A DNA stretch of 64,000 nt from Psychrobacillus sp032154225 (GCF_032154225.1 NZ_JALDYF010000018.1:16721-80720); one strand, 5' to 3'; shown: positions 43,221 through 52,162, counted from the stretch's first letter. Numbers and translations are program-made. The notes: generated by a model not told the origin, from the letters alone.

Positions 43221-43949
43221 GTGAAGTCATTACCAATAAAAATTGGCGTTTTAATCATTTTGTTTTTTTCTTTTGCCTATGTTACTTTTGCAATGGATAA
43301 AGGAAGACCATATTATGAGAAGAAAGGACATGTTCTGTGGGAGATCAAAACGGATGAAAAGGTTGTAGCTCTTACCTTTGATGATGGTCCACACAAAACT
43401 TATACAACAGAGATTTTAGAATTGCTTGCTGAATATGATGCAAAGGCTACATTTTTCGTCATAGGTGAACGTGCAAAAAAGCTTCCTGAACTAATTAGTC
43501 AAATAAACGATGAAGGTCATGAAATAGCAAATCACACATATACTCACCCTCTCTCAATTACACCTGAAAAATTGGAACAGGAATTAAAAATGACAAATGA
43601 AGTTATCCATGATATTACTGGTATTTCCCCTATGAATTATCGCCCAGTAGGAGGAACTTACAATGATCAAATTATTAATACTGCCGTAGAAAATGGATAC
43701 AAGGTGATTATGTGGTCATGGCATCAGGATACAGAGGATTGGAAAAGGCCAGGTGTAGATCATATTGTTCAAACAGTATTAACTGGTACTAAACCAGGAG
43801 ATATTGTTTTATTTCATGATGCAGGAGGCGATCGCTCTCAAACCGTAACCGCATTAAAAACAATTCTTCCAAAACTCAAAGAGCAAGGGTACCAGTTCCT
43901 GACAGTGTCTGAACTTATGGAAATAAAATCAATTGAGGTAAATAAATAA
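43221..43949 (+). CDS. Polysaccharide deacetylase (NodB family)
   Basis: The 242-residue protein has an N-terminal membrane or signal segment (IKIGVLIILFFSFAYVTFA, residues 6-24) and one NodB domain. Motifs are LTFDDGPHKTYTTEI with catalytic and metal Asp, EIANHTYTHPLS with the metal His pair, and WSWHQDTEDWKRPG and IVLFHDAGGDRSQT. The third motif reads NYRPVGG, where most members have FRPPYG, so a proline is lost but the Arg is kept. It probably acts on peptidoglycan or an exopolysaccharide outside the membrane. The start is GTG 43221, 7 bases after AGGAGG. It stands alone with a terminator behind it. Confidence 0.85.
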   Translation: MKSLPIKIGVLIILFFSFAYVTFAMDKGRPYYEKKGHVLWEIKTDEKVVALTFDDGPHKTYTTEILELLAEYDAKATFFVIGERAKKLPELISQINDEGHEIANHTYTHPLSITPEKLEQELKMTNEVIHDITGISPMNYRPVGGTYNDQIINTAVENGYKVIMWSWHQDTEDWKRPGVDHIVQTVLTGTKPGDIVLFHDAGGDRSQTVTALKTILPKLKEQGYQFLTVSELMEIKSIEVNK

Positions 43950-44020
43950 TCACACACTTGGTCATAAAATTTTTGATTTAAGTACTTTTCCCTAAACTGC
44001 AAAGGTTTATTCGACAAAAT

Positions 44021-44056
44021 AAAAGAGCGAACCAAATTTACTTGGCTTGCTCTTTT
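44021..44056. terminator. Terminator after the NodB-family gene
   Basis: aaaagagcgaaccaa (44021-44035) pairs with ttggcttgctctttt (44042-44056) with two wobble positions. Confidence 0.8.
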
Positions 44057-44088
44057 TATTTAATAAAGAATACACTTTCAAACTTAGT

Positions 44089-44212
44089 AATTGTCTAGCT
44101 TCTGCGCCTAGCCCCTCGGGTCAAATCTGAAAAATCCGCGGTGGGCTGGAGAACTGTCTCCTCGCTTTTCTTCACTTACCTTACAGGGGAGACATAGGCG
44201 CTTACGCTTTTC
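44089..44212. repeat. Dispersed 125-base repeat, copy 2
   Basis: aattgtctagcttctgcgcc through cgcttacgcttttct; clear copy of 12021-12145, with the same inverted ends. It abuts the last codon of the chemoreceptor at 44213, so it probably serves as its transcription end. Confidence 0.85.
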
Positions 44213-45949
44213 TTATTCAAATCTTTCAATTAAATCATTTAAAGAATGTGCGACTTTTTGAAGATCATTACTCATTTTCTCCAATGAGCCCATTGCTTTC
44301 GTTTGATCTTCTGTAGAACTTGCTACTTCTACCGTTTGAGTAGCGGCATCACTTGCGAATCCTTTGATATTTTCAAAAGCAGCAAGGATTTCTTCAGAAC
44401 CTGCCGACATTTCTTCTGTCACTGCAGAAGTTTCTTGAATATCGATATTAATCTCATTAACTGTGTCAACTACATGCTTAAGCATTTCCCCTATTTCTTC
44501 TACCGCTACAGTACCTTCTGTAACTTTGGACGATGTTTCACTCATAACCAAACTGACATCATTCGTTACATTTTCAAAACTATCTATGAGAGAACGTATT
44601 TCCTCCGCTGATTGTTTCGACTGTTCAGCTAATCGTCTTACTTCGTCTGCAACTACCGCAAATCCTTTACCAAACTCGCCTGCACGTGCAGCTTCAATTG
44701 CTGCATTTAACGCTAGAAGATTCGTTTGCTCTGCAATGCCTGTCATTACATTTGTAATTTCTTGTATTTGTTTAGATTGACTACTTAACTCTTCTACTTT
44801 GCCACCTGTTTGAAGAACCATTTTTTGAACGTCTTTAATTTTTTCAACTACTTGTTTAGAATTTTCGTACCCTTCGCGAACAAAAATTGTCACATCATTT
44901 GAAGTGTTCGACATATCATTTCCTGAATCTGCAATCTTTTGAATACCAATCGACATTTCTTCAAGTGCAGTAACCGACTCTTCACTACTCTGTAATGATT
45001 TTGCGCTTCCTTCCGCTAACTCAACCATGTTCGTATTGATCAAACGATTCGTCTCCATCGTGTTTTCAATAGTCTGAAAAAGTTGTGTAGACGAATGTAA
45101 CACTTGTGCAGAATGGCTAGTCATCTCATCCATGACAGTACTTAACTGTCTATGCGAAGACAAAAACGATTTTGCCAATGCAGAAATTTCATTTTCTGAA
45201 CGAAACTTAATGTTGCTTACTTTTTTCGATGCGGTCGTCCATTTGCCTTCTGCAAAATCACCTAATGCATCACTTACAACACCAAGTGGCGCTAGCGTTC
45301 GTTTCGTATATATATAAAAAATTGCAGAAAGAATGACGATGATAAGTAAAAATATGACGGCTACAATAGGAATAGTCGTTTTAAATAAATTTGCTTGAAT
45401 TACTTTTACATCCTCTGCTGCAACATCAACCGCCAAAATTCCAACAATATTTCCACTGCCGTCTTTTATCGGTGCAAAAGCAGATAAATAACTGCCAAAC
45501 TCTGGATCATCAATCACTTTAGTACTAACAGAATTGCCTTTTAAAACTGGACTAACATCTTCATATTTAGTTCCAGTTGTTTCTTGCCCAATGGTTGCTG
45601 CACCATCCATTCCCTCTTCGTATCCATCCAACATTATATTTACAGAGTTCGTATCAGCCTTCAGCGCATAAAGGTAAAGTACCCCCGTGCTATCCAATAA
45701 ATTAACAAGCTGATTACGCAATTCCCAATATGTATCACTTTCTGTCGGTTCTTCTAGAAATGCTTTGTATACATCTCCGTCAATTTTGGTTGCTAAATAA
45801 TCTGCGGTTGTCACTGCCTGGCTTCTAACAGAGTCTTGAACAGTTGTAAGTGTGCTAAAAGTAAATAATGCTGTTACCGCAAAAAATACACATAGCATTA
45901 TCCCGACAAGCATTAATGCCATCTTCGTACTTAACGATTTACGTTTCAT
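44213..45949 (-). CDS. Methyl-accepting chemotaxis protein with Cache-type sensor
   Basis: The 578-residue chemoreceptor has transmembrane helix 1 (about 10-32), an extracellular Cache-like domain (about 35-190; LYLYALKADTNSVNIMLDGYEEG, FGSYLSAFAPIKDGSGNIVGILAVDV), helix 2 (about 193-216), a HAMP domain (YTKRTLAPLGVVSDALGDFAEGKW) and a signalling domain with the tip EITNVMTGIAEQTNLLALNAAIEAARAGEFGKGFAVVADEVRRLAEQSK. It would detect a small ligand outside the cell and control CheA. Ribosome binding site GGGGGAGAG. The gene ends against a dispersed repeat, and a separate terminator for it is not seen. The ligand is not predictable. Confidence 0.9.
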   Translation of the reverse strand: MKRKSLSTKMALMLVGIMLCVFFAVTALFTFSTLTTVQDSVRSQAVTTADYLATKIDGDVYKAFLEEPTESDTYWELRNQLVNLLDSTGVLYLYALKADTNSVNIMLDGYEEGMDGAATIGQETTGTKYEDVSPVLKGNSVSTKVIDDPEFGSYLSAFAPIKDGSGNIVGILAVDVAAEDVKVIQANLFKTTIPIVAVIFLLIIVILSAIFYIYTKRTLAPLGVVSDALGDFAEGKWTTASKKVSNIKFRSENEISALAKSFLSSHRQLSTVMDEMTSHSAQVLHSSTQLFQTIENTMETNRLINTNMVELAEGSAKSLQSSEESVTALEEMSIGIQKIADSGNDMSNTSNDVTIFVREGYENSKQVVEKIKDVQKMVLQTGGKVEELSSQSKQIQEITNVMTGIAEQTNLLALNAAIEAARAGEFGKGFAVVADEVRRLAEQSKQSAEEIRSLIDSFENVTNDVSLVMSETSSKVTEGTVAVEEIGEMLKHVVDTVNEINIDIQETSAVTEEMSAGSEEILAAFENIKGFASDAATQTVEVASSTEDQTKAMGSLEKMSNDLQKVAHSLNDLIERFE

Positions 45950-46102
45950 CTTCTAATCTCTCCCCCTCGAAAATCAGCAAAATTTTATACTAGAAAAAAA
46001 ACCATACAATTAATTATCGGTTATAAATGTAGGAATGTTTAGAAAGTACTCTAAAAAGGTATTTCTTTTCATTTATAAAATCGTATAATTTCTCCAAAAA
46101 AA

Positions 46103-46127
46103 ACCTGACATCGTTATAATGTCAGGT
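46103..46127 (-). terminator. Terminator of the second ABC pair
   Basis: acctgacat (46103-46111) pairs with atgtcaggt (46119-46127); the reverse strand then continues with a run of eight T. Confidence 0.85.
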
Positions 46128-46140
46128 GTACTCAGTGTAG

Positions 46141-46812
46141 TTATTTTTCTAATGTTAAAACGCCGTCTGTCATTTTGTATACTTTATCGCAATATTCGAT
46201 TAGACGAATATCGTGCGTTACTACAATTGTTGTTGTATTTTTATTTTTTGTTTCTGTTTTCAAAAGCTCCATCACTTCATATGCACGTTCAGAATCAAGC
46301 GATGCTGTTGGTTCATCCGCTAAAATAATCGAAGGATTACTATATAAAGATTTAGCAATAGCTACTCGTTGACGCTCACCACCCGATAAATCAGCTGGAT
46401 ATTTATGACGAAGATCCTCAATACCTAAATCATTATAAAGCTGCTCCAATTCAGTCTTTGACATATTTCCTTTTTTCACTTTATCGAGTAGCTTCATTTG
46501 ATTGTCTACAGTCAGAAAAGGGATTAAGTTCGATGCTTGTAAGATGAATCCAATATCTTTCAAACGAACTTTAGAGCGTTTTTTTTCATTTAGCTTAGTA
46601 ATGTTTTGGCTGTTAATAATAATTTCTCCTTCAGTAGGAGTTTGCAAGCCACCAGCTATCGTTAGAAAGGTACTTTTTCCTGAGCCTGATGGGCCAATTA
46701 TTGCGATTAGTTCTCCTTTTTCTGCATGAAAGTTCGTTTCTTTCAGTGCCTCTACTCTTTTATGGTCTGATCCAAACGATTTTGTTACTTTATTGAACTC
46801 TAAAACAGCCAT
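46141..46812 (-). CDS. ABC transporter ATP-binding protein, MacB/LolD/HrtA type (second copy)
   Basis: This 223-residue ATPase is a close paralogue of the one at 2351-3022, of identical length, with the same Walker A (GPSGSGKST, 40-48), FILQASNLIPFLTV, LSGGERQRVAIAKSLYSNPSIILADEPTASLD and VVTHDIRL. It lies 3 bases after the permease gene, as in the first pair. The second pair is preceded on the same strand by a TetR-family regulator with three operator-like palindromes, and ends in its own terminator. The likely job is export of a compound sensed by that regulator; the identity is unknown. Confidence 0.9.
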   Translation of the reverse strand: MAVLEFNKVTKSFGSDHKRVEALKETNFHAEKGELIAIIGPSGSGKSTFLTIAGGLQTPTEGEIIINSQNITKLNEKKRSKVRLKDIGFILQASNLIPFLTVDNQMKLLDKVKKGNMSKTELEQLYNDLGIEDLRHKYPADLSGGERQRVAIAKSLYSNPSIILADEPTASLDSERAYEVMELLKTETKNKNTTTIVVTHDIRLIEYCDKVYKMTDGVLTLEK

Positions 46813-46815
46813 TAT

Positions 46816-47883
46816 TTACCCTCCAATCGCTTTCAGCGGATCGATTTTTACGATAGTTAAAACAGAAAAAAATGCTCCTAATACTGCAACTAGTATGAAG
46901 ATAACTCCATAAATAATCATTGTCATGTAGTCAAATGATACTGGAACAGCGCTCGGGAGGAAGTAACCGGTAACTATTGTTAATATAAACCCGACTGTTA
47001 CTCCTATAGCGGCTAAAATAAACGTTTGTGCGACAACTGATTTCGCTAAATAACTATTGGAAATCCCTTGGGCTTTCATTACGCCAAACATACTTATTTT
47101 TTGAACTGTTAAAACGTATAAGAAAATAGCAACAATTACTGCTGAAATTACAAATAAAAAATAAATCATAAAGGTTAATGTTAAGTTTTGTTCCGTATAG
47201 CCCGGTAAGTTCTTGATAAAAGTCTCTAGTTCAATTACTTCTAAACCATCATTTAATTTAATGGAAGACAAATCATCTGTACGTAGAACAATACCGTTTA
47301 TAATATCTTTATTTTGCTCCGCAGCTTCCCCAAATTTGAGCGATTGTAATGTTGATAATTCACTGTAAAGCACAGGCGCTGCATTAAATCGTGCTTCATC
47401 GGTAAAGCCTACAATTTTCAACGTTTCTTCTGTTGAGGATAAAGTTAGTTCATCTCCTAACTTAAACCCCTCGTCCATTAACGTATCGCTTGCAATGACT
47501 TCGTTTTTAGCCGAGAATTCTTTTCCTTCTATTACATTCGGCATGATGAATTGATCTTTTTTGATACCGAAAATCGCTACACTTTGTTTAGTACTGCCAT
47601 TGCTTGCAATTGCATTAATTTGGCCTAGAACGGCTATATCATTGGTACCAACATTAAGTGCATCACCAAGAATAATGGATGATTGACCTAAACTTTTATC
47701 GGATTCTTCTGTTAAAATAATTCCATTTGCTTCCCATTTATCTACCGATTCCCGATTGAGGTTTTGCAAGCCAGTTGCCAATCCAGATAAAAAGAATACT
47801 AGATAAGAAACTAGCATTAAAATTCCTATAATTAATATAAATCGTAATTTATTCTTTTTTATTTCGTTCCAAGCTAAAAACAT
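46816..47883 (-). CDS. FtsX-like ABC transporter permease, HrtB type (second copy)
   Basis: A 355-residue protein of the same length as 3026-4093 and very similar throughout: MFLAWNEIKKNKLRFILIIGILMLVSYLVFFLSGLATGLQNLNRESVDKWEA at the start (split here), large external domain, then three helices, ending VKIDPLKAIGG. The external domains differ most, as expected if the two transporters had diverged in specificity. Ribosome binding site AGGATG is modest. It is preceded by 146 bases carrying three TGACA-N4-TGTCA palindromes and by the tetR gene. Confidence 0.88.
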   Translation of the reverse strand: MFLAWNEIKKNKLRFILIIGILMLVSYLVFFLSGLATGLQNLNRESVDKWEANGIILTEESDKSLGQSSIILGDALNVGTNDIAVLGQINAIASNGSTKQSVAIFGIKKDQFIMPNVIEGKEFSAKNEVIASDTLMDEGFKLGDELTLSSTEETLKIVGFTDEARFNAAPVLYSELSTLQSLKFGEAAEQNKDIINGIVLRTDDLSSIKLNDGLEVIELETFIKNLPGYTEQNLTLTFMIYFLFVISAVIVAIFLYVLTVQKISMFGVMKAQGISNSYLAKSVVAQTFILAAIGVTVGFILTIVTGYFLPSAVPVSFDYMTMIIYGVIFILVAVLGAFFSVLTIVKIDPLKAIGG

Positions 47884-47935
47884 TCTTTCACATCCTATTT
47901 TTAAGTATGATCAATTTCAAAAAAACTTACTACAC

Positions 47936-48025
47936 TTCCGACTAAAGTGACAGTAGTGTCACTTTAGTCGGAAATAAATGACACTACTGTCACAGTTAGT
48001 ATGATTCAAAATGACAGTGGTGTCA
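47936..48025. promoter_or_regulatory. Triple TetR-type operator array
   Basis: Three 14-base palindromes TGACA-N4-TGTCA lie at 47948-47961 (gtag spacer), 47979-47992 (ctac) and 48012-48025 (gtgg), with centre-to-centre distances of 31 and 33 bases, close to three helical turns. The first sits inside a larger perfect inverted repeat with 17-base arms (47936-47952 and 47957-47973; TTCCGACTAAAGTGACA). They lie between tetR and the permease gene, so the TetR protein at 48030 probably binds here. Binding is inference. Confidence 0.75.
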
Positions 48026-48029
48026 ATTA

Positions 48030-48602
48030 TTATTTTTCAATCATTCCATTGCATATTATCTCTTTTATCGATGTGATCCAAATTTCTTGAGCAATACCAA
48101 AATGATTAGGAATAGCAATTGTTTGAAATATCATCCCTAGTATAATGCCATCTGGCAATTGTTTTTTTAGCTTTTGTTGGGATCTTCCTATATCAAGAAA
48201 ACCTTGAAAACGTTGATACATCTCTATATGATATTCATTTAATTTTAATTTATTTCTTTTTGCTCTTTGAGTTGTATTATTAGGTATTTGATGAATGATT
48301 TCCATCACATGATGAATATTACTATGTTTAAAAATGAAGTCTATTAATTGTTCTACTTGCTCCTCGAAGTCCCTGCTGATATCTAAACCTTGAAAATCAT
48401 GTAAAAAGCGATTCATTTCGTACATTAAAAACTCCGAAATTAACTCATCTTTATTTTCATAATATTTATAAATGCTGCCTCTTGAAACATGTAAGACTGC
48501 CGCTAATCGACTGAAAGTAAATGCTTCATAGCCATCATTAATAATCATCTTTTTAGTAGCATTAAATAATTGTTCATCTGTAAACTTCCGTTCTCGCGCC
48601 AA
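48030..48602 (-). CDS. TetR/AcrR-family transcriptional regulator
   Basis: The 190-residue protein has a TetR helix-turn-helix (about residues 7-52: DEQLFNATKKMIINDGYEAFTFSRLAAVLHVSRGSIYKYYENKDEL) and an all-helical ligand-binding C-terminus with no recognisable subfamily. I choose TTG 48602, 6 bases after GAGGTG, since the product then starts at the usual TetR distance (ARERKFTDEQL); an upstream ATG at 48623 is the alternative. It lies upstream of the ABC pair on the same strand, and the three palindromes between it and the permease gene are likely its operators, giving repression of the exporter until a ligand binds. Confidence 0.88.
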   Translation of the reverse strand: MARERKFTDEQLFNATKKMIINDGYEAFTFSRLAAVLHVSRGSIYKYYENKDELISEFLMYEMNRFLHDFQGLDISRDFEEQVEQLIDFIFKHSNIHHVMEIIHQIPNNTTQRAKRNKLKLNEYHIEMYQRFQGFLDIGRSQQKLKKQLPDGIILGMIFQTIAIPNHFGIAQEIWITSIKEIICNGMIEK

Positions 48603-48623
48603 TCCATTCACCTCACTACTCAT

Positions 48624-49066
48624 TATAGTGAAAATTAGTGAACATTCAATGCTAAGGTAATGGATTTACTAGACCTTCCATACTTACGCTACTAATTTTT
48701 TCATCTCTTTCACCTCGATTGCTTCTCTAATTTTGCAAAACTGTTGCTGTTTCTTCATCTTTTGTTTTTTTGCTTAACCTTTTATAGATTTAACATACCT
48801 TAAAGTGCCTGTCTTTAATATTCAAGATAAGTTGCTACTAAAACCATTTTTCTTTTTTTCAATCCCAACCATTCACTCATTCACTTACACTTTCACTTTC
48901 ACATATACTATCTTTAAAGATAGAAGAGGAGTAAGTTAATTGGTTGGACAGTGTCAACAAGGATTTCCAAAGTATTAAGCATTTATATAACACTTCTAAA
49001 GCCCATGATATGTTGGCGACTACAAACACCCGTACCATAAACTTGAATAATAATTTGATCGAAAAA
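48624..49066. other. Gap without supported gene
   Basis: About 440 bases upstream of tetR. It is AT-rich, with many frame breaks on both strands. I see no ribosome binding site linked to a long frame, no family motif and no repeat shared with elsewhere. It presumably includes the tetR promoter. Confidence 0.5.
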
Positions 49067-49106
49067 AGAGCGTGGTACTTGGCTGTATCCCCAAATACCA
49101 CGCTCT
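49067..49106 (-). terminator. Terminator of dacC
   Basis: agagcgtggtacttgg (49067-49082) pairs with ccaaataccacgctct (49091-49106), with one mismatch; the reverse strand continues TTTTTT. Confidence 0.85.
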
Positions 49107-49142
49107 ACTATTTTTTTAGCTTCTTCAAATCATGATAGCTAT

Positions 49143-50630
49143 TTACTTCTTTGAGTTTGTAATTGCCGTTGCTATTTGATCAATAACTGGAATTGTGCTC
49201 GATTTCGTTTTTTCTGTTAAAACAGTGAAAATGAGCGTTTCTCCATCTTTTGTTTTTGCATAGCCTGCTAAAGATTTGATGTTTTCTAGACTTCCTGTTT
49301 TCGCCAAAATGTTCCCTTTTGCTGGGGCTTTATTTAACCTATTGCGCAATGTTCCACCAACGATTCGATCAGGCGAACCTGCAATTGGTAGGCCTTTTAA
49401 ATATGTGTTGTACCATGGCTCCGACTGAACAAAATATAAGAGCTGTGTTAATTGATTGGACGTAGTTTTATTGGAATAGGACATACCCGAGGCATCTTCC
49501 AATTTCCACTGCGTGTAGTCAAGACCAATGGATTGCGCATACTCATTCATCACGAGTAAACCCGCGTCCCAACTACCTTCTCCGTATTTCACTTTGCCCA
49601 TTTCTTTTGCTAACACTTCCGCATGCGTATTGTTGCTTAGTTTCATAAATGGTATGATTAAATCTTTTAGCGGCATGGAGCTTCTCGATACTAATGCACG
49701 TGCATTTCCAGGTGCTTTTCCATGAGTTACTTTGGAAGATGCCGCAAACGTAATGCCTTTTTCCGCTAATGACTTTTTAAAAATATCAAGTGCATAGCTA
49801 GTTGGATTTGTTACAGAAATCCACTCTTTCTTCCCCGCAGAACCTATAGGAGAATTTCCAGTAATCATCACTTTATTTGTTCCAACTTCACGCGTTACTT
49901 TTAATGTGTTTTTCTGTCCTTTTGGTACAGTCTTAGATTTATTTACAACTTGTAGCACATTTGTTGTCGGGGTTAAAGTTACTTTCGTCGCCTTCCCATT
50001 TGTCGCTGGCTTGGCTTCTACAATGACAGATCCTGCGTCGTAATCTGCATTTGGCGACAACGTTAATGCCGAAATTGGTGCTGCGTAATAATAAGGTTCG
50101 TCCTCTGCTAAAATCCCAGCCGATAATCGGACAGCATCAAACCATGTATCATCTCCAACTAAATTTCCTGAAACATGTTTGATCCCTTGCTTCACTAACC
50201 CATCCGCAAAGCTATCCAAATGTTTTTTCAATAAAGTCGGATCTCCTCGACCACGTAAATACAAATCCCCATTTAGTGTCCCATTTTTTACTTTTCCAGC
50301 GGTTAACACGGAAGTTGTAAAACGATAGTTTTCCCCCAGTGTATCTAATGCAGCTGCAGCAGTTAATAGCTTTAGGGAAGAAGCTGGTGTTATTTCTTTA
50401 TCCGAACCATGCTCATAAATAACTTCCCCTGTTGAAGCTTTTCTAACTGTCACACTAGAGGAAGCGTTTTTTATCCTGCTATCGGTCATAATTCCATTAA
50501 TCGTATTTTGCAAATTGGCATAAGAAGAAGCTGCCTCAACAGTAGAATCTTCCGATATTGGAATAAAAACAGTTCCACTTAACATCATGATTGCTACAGC
50601 ACTCGCCAATAACTTTCTCGAAATTTTCAC
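49143..50630 (-). CDS. dacC: D-alanyl-D-alanine carboxypeptidase, S13 family (PBP4a-like)
   Basis: The 495-residue protein has a signal peptide (KLLASAVAIMMLSGTVFIPI) and the three active-site motifs of S13 penicillin-binding proteins: SxxK in PASSLKLLTAAAALD (about residue 82), SxN in KLSNNTHAEVLAKEMG, and KTG in NILAKTGSLENIKSLAG. Between the first two is the large insertion typical of class C PBP4 proteins. It trims or hydrolyses peptide cross-links of peptidoglycan on the outer face of the membrane. Length matches B. subtilis DacC. The start is GTG 50630, 6 bases after AGGAGG. It is divergent from the TVP38 gene, and ends in a strong terminator. Confidence 0.92.
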   Translation of the reverse strand: MKISRKLLASAVAIMMLSGTVFIPISEDSTVEAASSYANLQNTINGIMTDSRIKNASSSVTVRKASTGEVIYEHGSDKEITPASSLKLLTAAAALDTLGENYRFTTSVLTAGKVKNGTLNGDLYLRGRGDPTLLKKHLDSFADGLVKQGIKHVSGNLVGDDTWFDAVRLSAGILAEDEPYYYAAPISALTLSPNADYDAGSVIVEAKPATNGKATKVTLTPTTNVLQVVNKSKTVPKGQKNTLKVTREVGTNKVMITGNSPIGSAGKKEWISVTNPTSYALDIFKKSLAEKGITFAASSKVTHGKAPGNARALVSRSSMPLKDLIIPFMKLSNNTHAEVLAKEMGKVKYGEGSWDAGLLVMNEYAQSIGLDYTQWKLEDASGMSYSNKTTSNQLTQLLYFVQSEPWYNTYLKGLPIAGSPDRIVGGTLRNRLNKAPAKGNILAKTGSLENIKSLAGYAKTKDGETLIFTVLTEKTKSSTIPVIDQIATAITNSKK

Positions 50631-50788
50631 ATTGCGCCTCCTAAGCTTTCCGTTTTGATATTACTAGTGTAGCACGTAGTTTTATGTCATACTTAGTTAA
50701 ATTTAGTTTTTCTATTTTGCTCATGATTCAATACATTAAAATGAAATTCTCTCACGAATATTACACTAGACAAAAGGATCTGTGACAA

Positions 50789-51454
50789 ATGAAAAAAGTT
50801 ATGAGTAAACTTACAAAAAAACAGTTATTAATAGTGGGTGGTCTACTATTTTTAGCGCTATTTATTGGATTAAATAAAGATGTATTCTCCTTATTATTAG
50901 ATCATGATGTAGATGCAATCCATCAATTTTTAAATAAAAATATCTGGTATGCAATCATGTTTATGTTTACAATAATGCTGATTCAGCACTCTTTTACTGT
51001 CATTCCGCTACTTCTTGTCATTACAATCAACGTTACTCTCTTTGGATTTATAAATGGGGTTTTGTTGAGCTGGATAACGAGCGTTATTTCCTCTGTTATT
51101 GTTTTTTATGCGGTTCGATATATTTTTCAAAACATGATTATTGGAAAATTCAATTCGAAATTGATTGCTAAAGTAGATGCAAATGCGTTTGCATATGTAT
51201 TCCAAGTACGCCTATTTCCCCTAGTGCCAACTAGCTTGATCAATATTTTAGCTGGACTAAGTACAGTACGATTGTTTCCGTTTTTATTGGCAACTGCTTT
51301 AGGAAATTTTTTGTATTTTTTCATTCTCGCTCTAATCCCTGCTGGAATTTTATCGTCAGAGTTTGATGAATATGTTCTTTTGCTTATCATTTTTGTTACT
51401 GTATTGCTTTACTATGTTTATAAACGAGCAAAAAACAAAAAGCTTGCTCGTTGA
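50789..51454 (+). CDS. TVP38/TMEM64 family (VTT-domain) membrane protein
   Basis: The 221-residue protein has about five or six helices and the VTT/SNARE-associated pattern: LLSWITSVISSVIVFYAVRYIFQNMI, then the conserved VFQVRLFPLVPTSLINILAGLSTVRLFPFLLATALGNFLYFFI (broken here into parts), where the Arg and the Pro pair in RLFPLVP are typical. Related DedA and TVP38 proteins act as lipid or polyprenyl-phosphate scramblases/flippases; its own substrate is not known. RBS AAAAGGATC, 10 bases before ATG. It is divergent from dacC, and a role in envelope lipid traffic is plausible from that only. Confidence 0.85.
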   Translation: MKKVMSKLTKKQLLIVGGLLFLALFIGLNKDVFSLLLDHDVDAIHQFLNKNIWYAIMFMFTIMLIQHSFTVIPLLLVITINVTLFGFINGVLLSWITSVISSVIVFYAVRYIFQNMIIGKFNSKLIAKVDANAFAYVFQVRLFPLVPTSLINILAGLSTVRLFPFLLATALGNFLYFFILALIPAGILSSEFDEYVLLLIIFVTVLLYYVYKRAKNKKLAR

Positions 51455-51598
51455 TTTTTGTAGTGACGAATATTTTCCAACTAAATGCTCTAAAATTCCA
51501 ACTAAAAATTATTACACCTTCTCAAATCACATAAAGTAATACATTAAATACATTTATATCTAAATTTTAACTTGAAAGAATATGACTACTTCGAGGTT

Positions 51599-51618
51599 TT
51601 CGGAGATACTCCAAAATT
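51599..51618. repeat. Single 20-base dyad unit, degenerate
   Basis: tttcggagatactccaaaat, preceded by a partial unit (tacttcgagg), matches the tandem units at 17005-17084. The stretch 51455-51626 otherwise holds nothing I can support. Confidence 0.6.
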
Positions 51619-51625
51619 TTCTTCA

Positions 51626-51661
51626 AAAAAAGTTGTCTCCGCTATGGAAGACAACCTTTTT
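51626..51661. terminator. Terminator of the flavin reductase gene
   Basis: A-run plus agttgtctcc pairs with ggaagacaacctttt; stem of about 14 bases with one mismatch, T-rich on both sides. Confidence 0.8.
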
Positions 51662-51664
51662 CAT

Positions 51665-52162
51665 TTATTTATAAAACTCTTTTGGAATAGCGCCAATTGT
51701 TCTGCGGTGATATAACAGCGGCTCTTTTTCTTCATTTTTTATATGCTGAACTGCACCTATTAATATCGTGTGGTCACCAGCATCAATTTGTTGAGCTGTT
51801 TTGCATTGCAGTACGGACAATGAATTCGCTAGCACTGGAAGATCCATCGCTGACTTTTCCCAATTACATTGACCAAATCGATTTTCTACTTTACTCGAAA
51901 ATAACGTGCACAAATCCCCTTGATTTGCTCCTAGTATATTCACAGCAAAACGGTCTGCTTTTATAAAATCTTCATAGTGGTGGGACTTTTTATCAACAGA
52001 CCATAAAATAAGCAATGGCTCTAACGATACTGACGCAAAAGAATTCACAGTCATGCCCATCGGTTCATTTTGTTGATTGTACGCTGTAACTACCGTAACC
52101 CCCGTCGGATAATTACCCATCGCTGCCTTGAAACTTGTGATTTGCTCTTCTTTGTTTTCCAT
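51665..52162 (-). CDS. Flavin reductase domain protein (HpaC/DIM6-NTAB type)
   Basis: The 165-residue protein has the FMN-binding split-barrel pattern: MGNYPTGVTVVTAYNQQNEPMGMTVNSFASVSLEPLLILWSV (in parts), then SHHYEDFIKADRFAVNILGANQ, and DAGDHTILIGAVQHI. Members reduce free FMN or FAD with NAD(P)H and supply it to a partner monooxygenase; no such partner is adjacent, so it may serve an oxygenase elsewhere. Ribosome binding site GGGGGAG. The family's histidine in GDHTI, which contacts flavin or NADH, is kept. Monocistronic, with a terminator directly behind it. Confidence 0.88.
   Translation of the reverse strand: MENKEEQITSFKAAMGNYPTGVTVVTAYNQQNEPMGMTVNSFASVSLEPLLILWSVDKKSHHYEDFIKADRFAVNILGANQGDLCTLFSSKVENRFGQCNWEKSAMDLPVLANSLSVLQCKTAQQIDAGDHTILIGAVQHIKNEEKEPLLYHRRTIGAIPKEFYK

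Noticed and set aside
42950..43300. 116-residue plus-strand frame before the second deacetylase
   Set aside because: AT-rich, overlaps the promoter and start of the deacetylase in another frame; the GTG at 43221 has a perfect ribosome binding site in the real frame.
48877..49135. Two opposed frames of 63-74 residues upstream of dacC's end
   Set aside because: They overlap each other and the dacC terminator; no ribosome binding site or recognisable motif.
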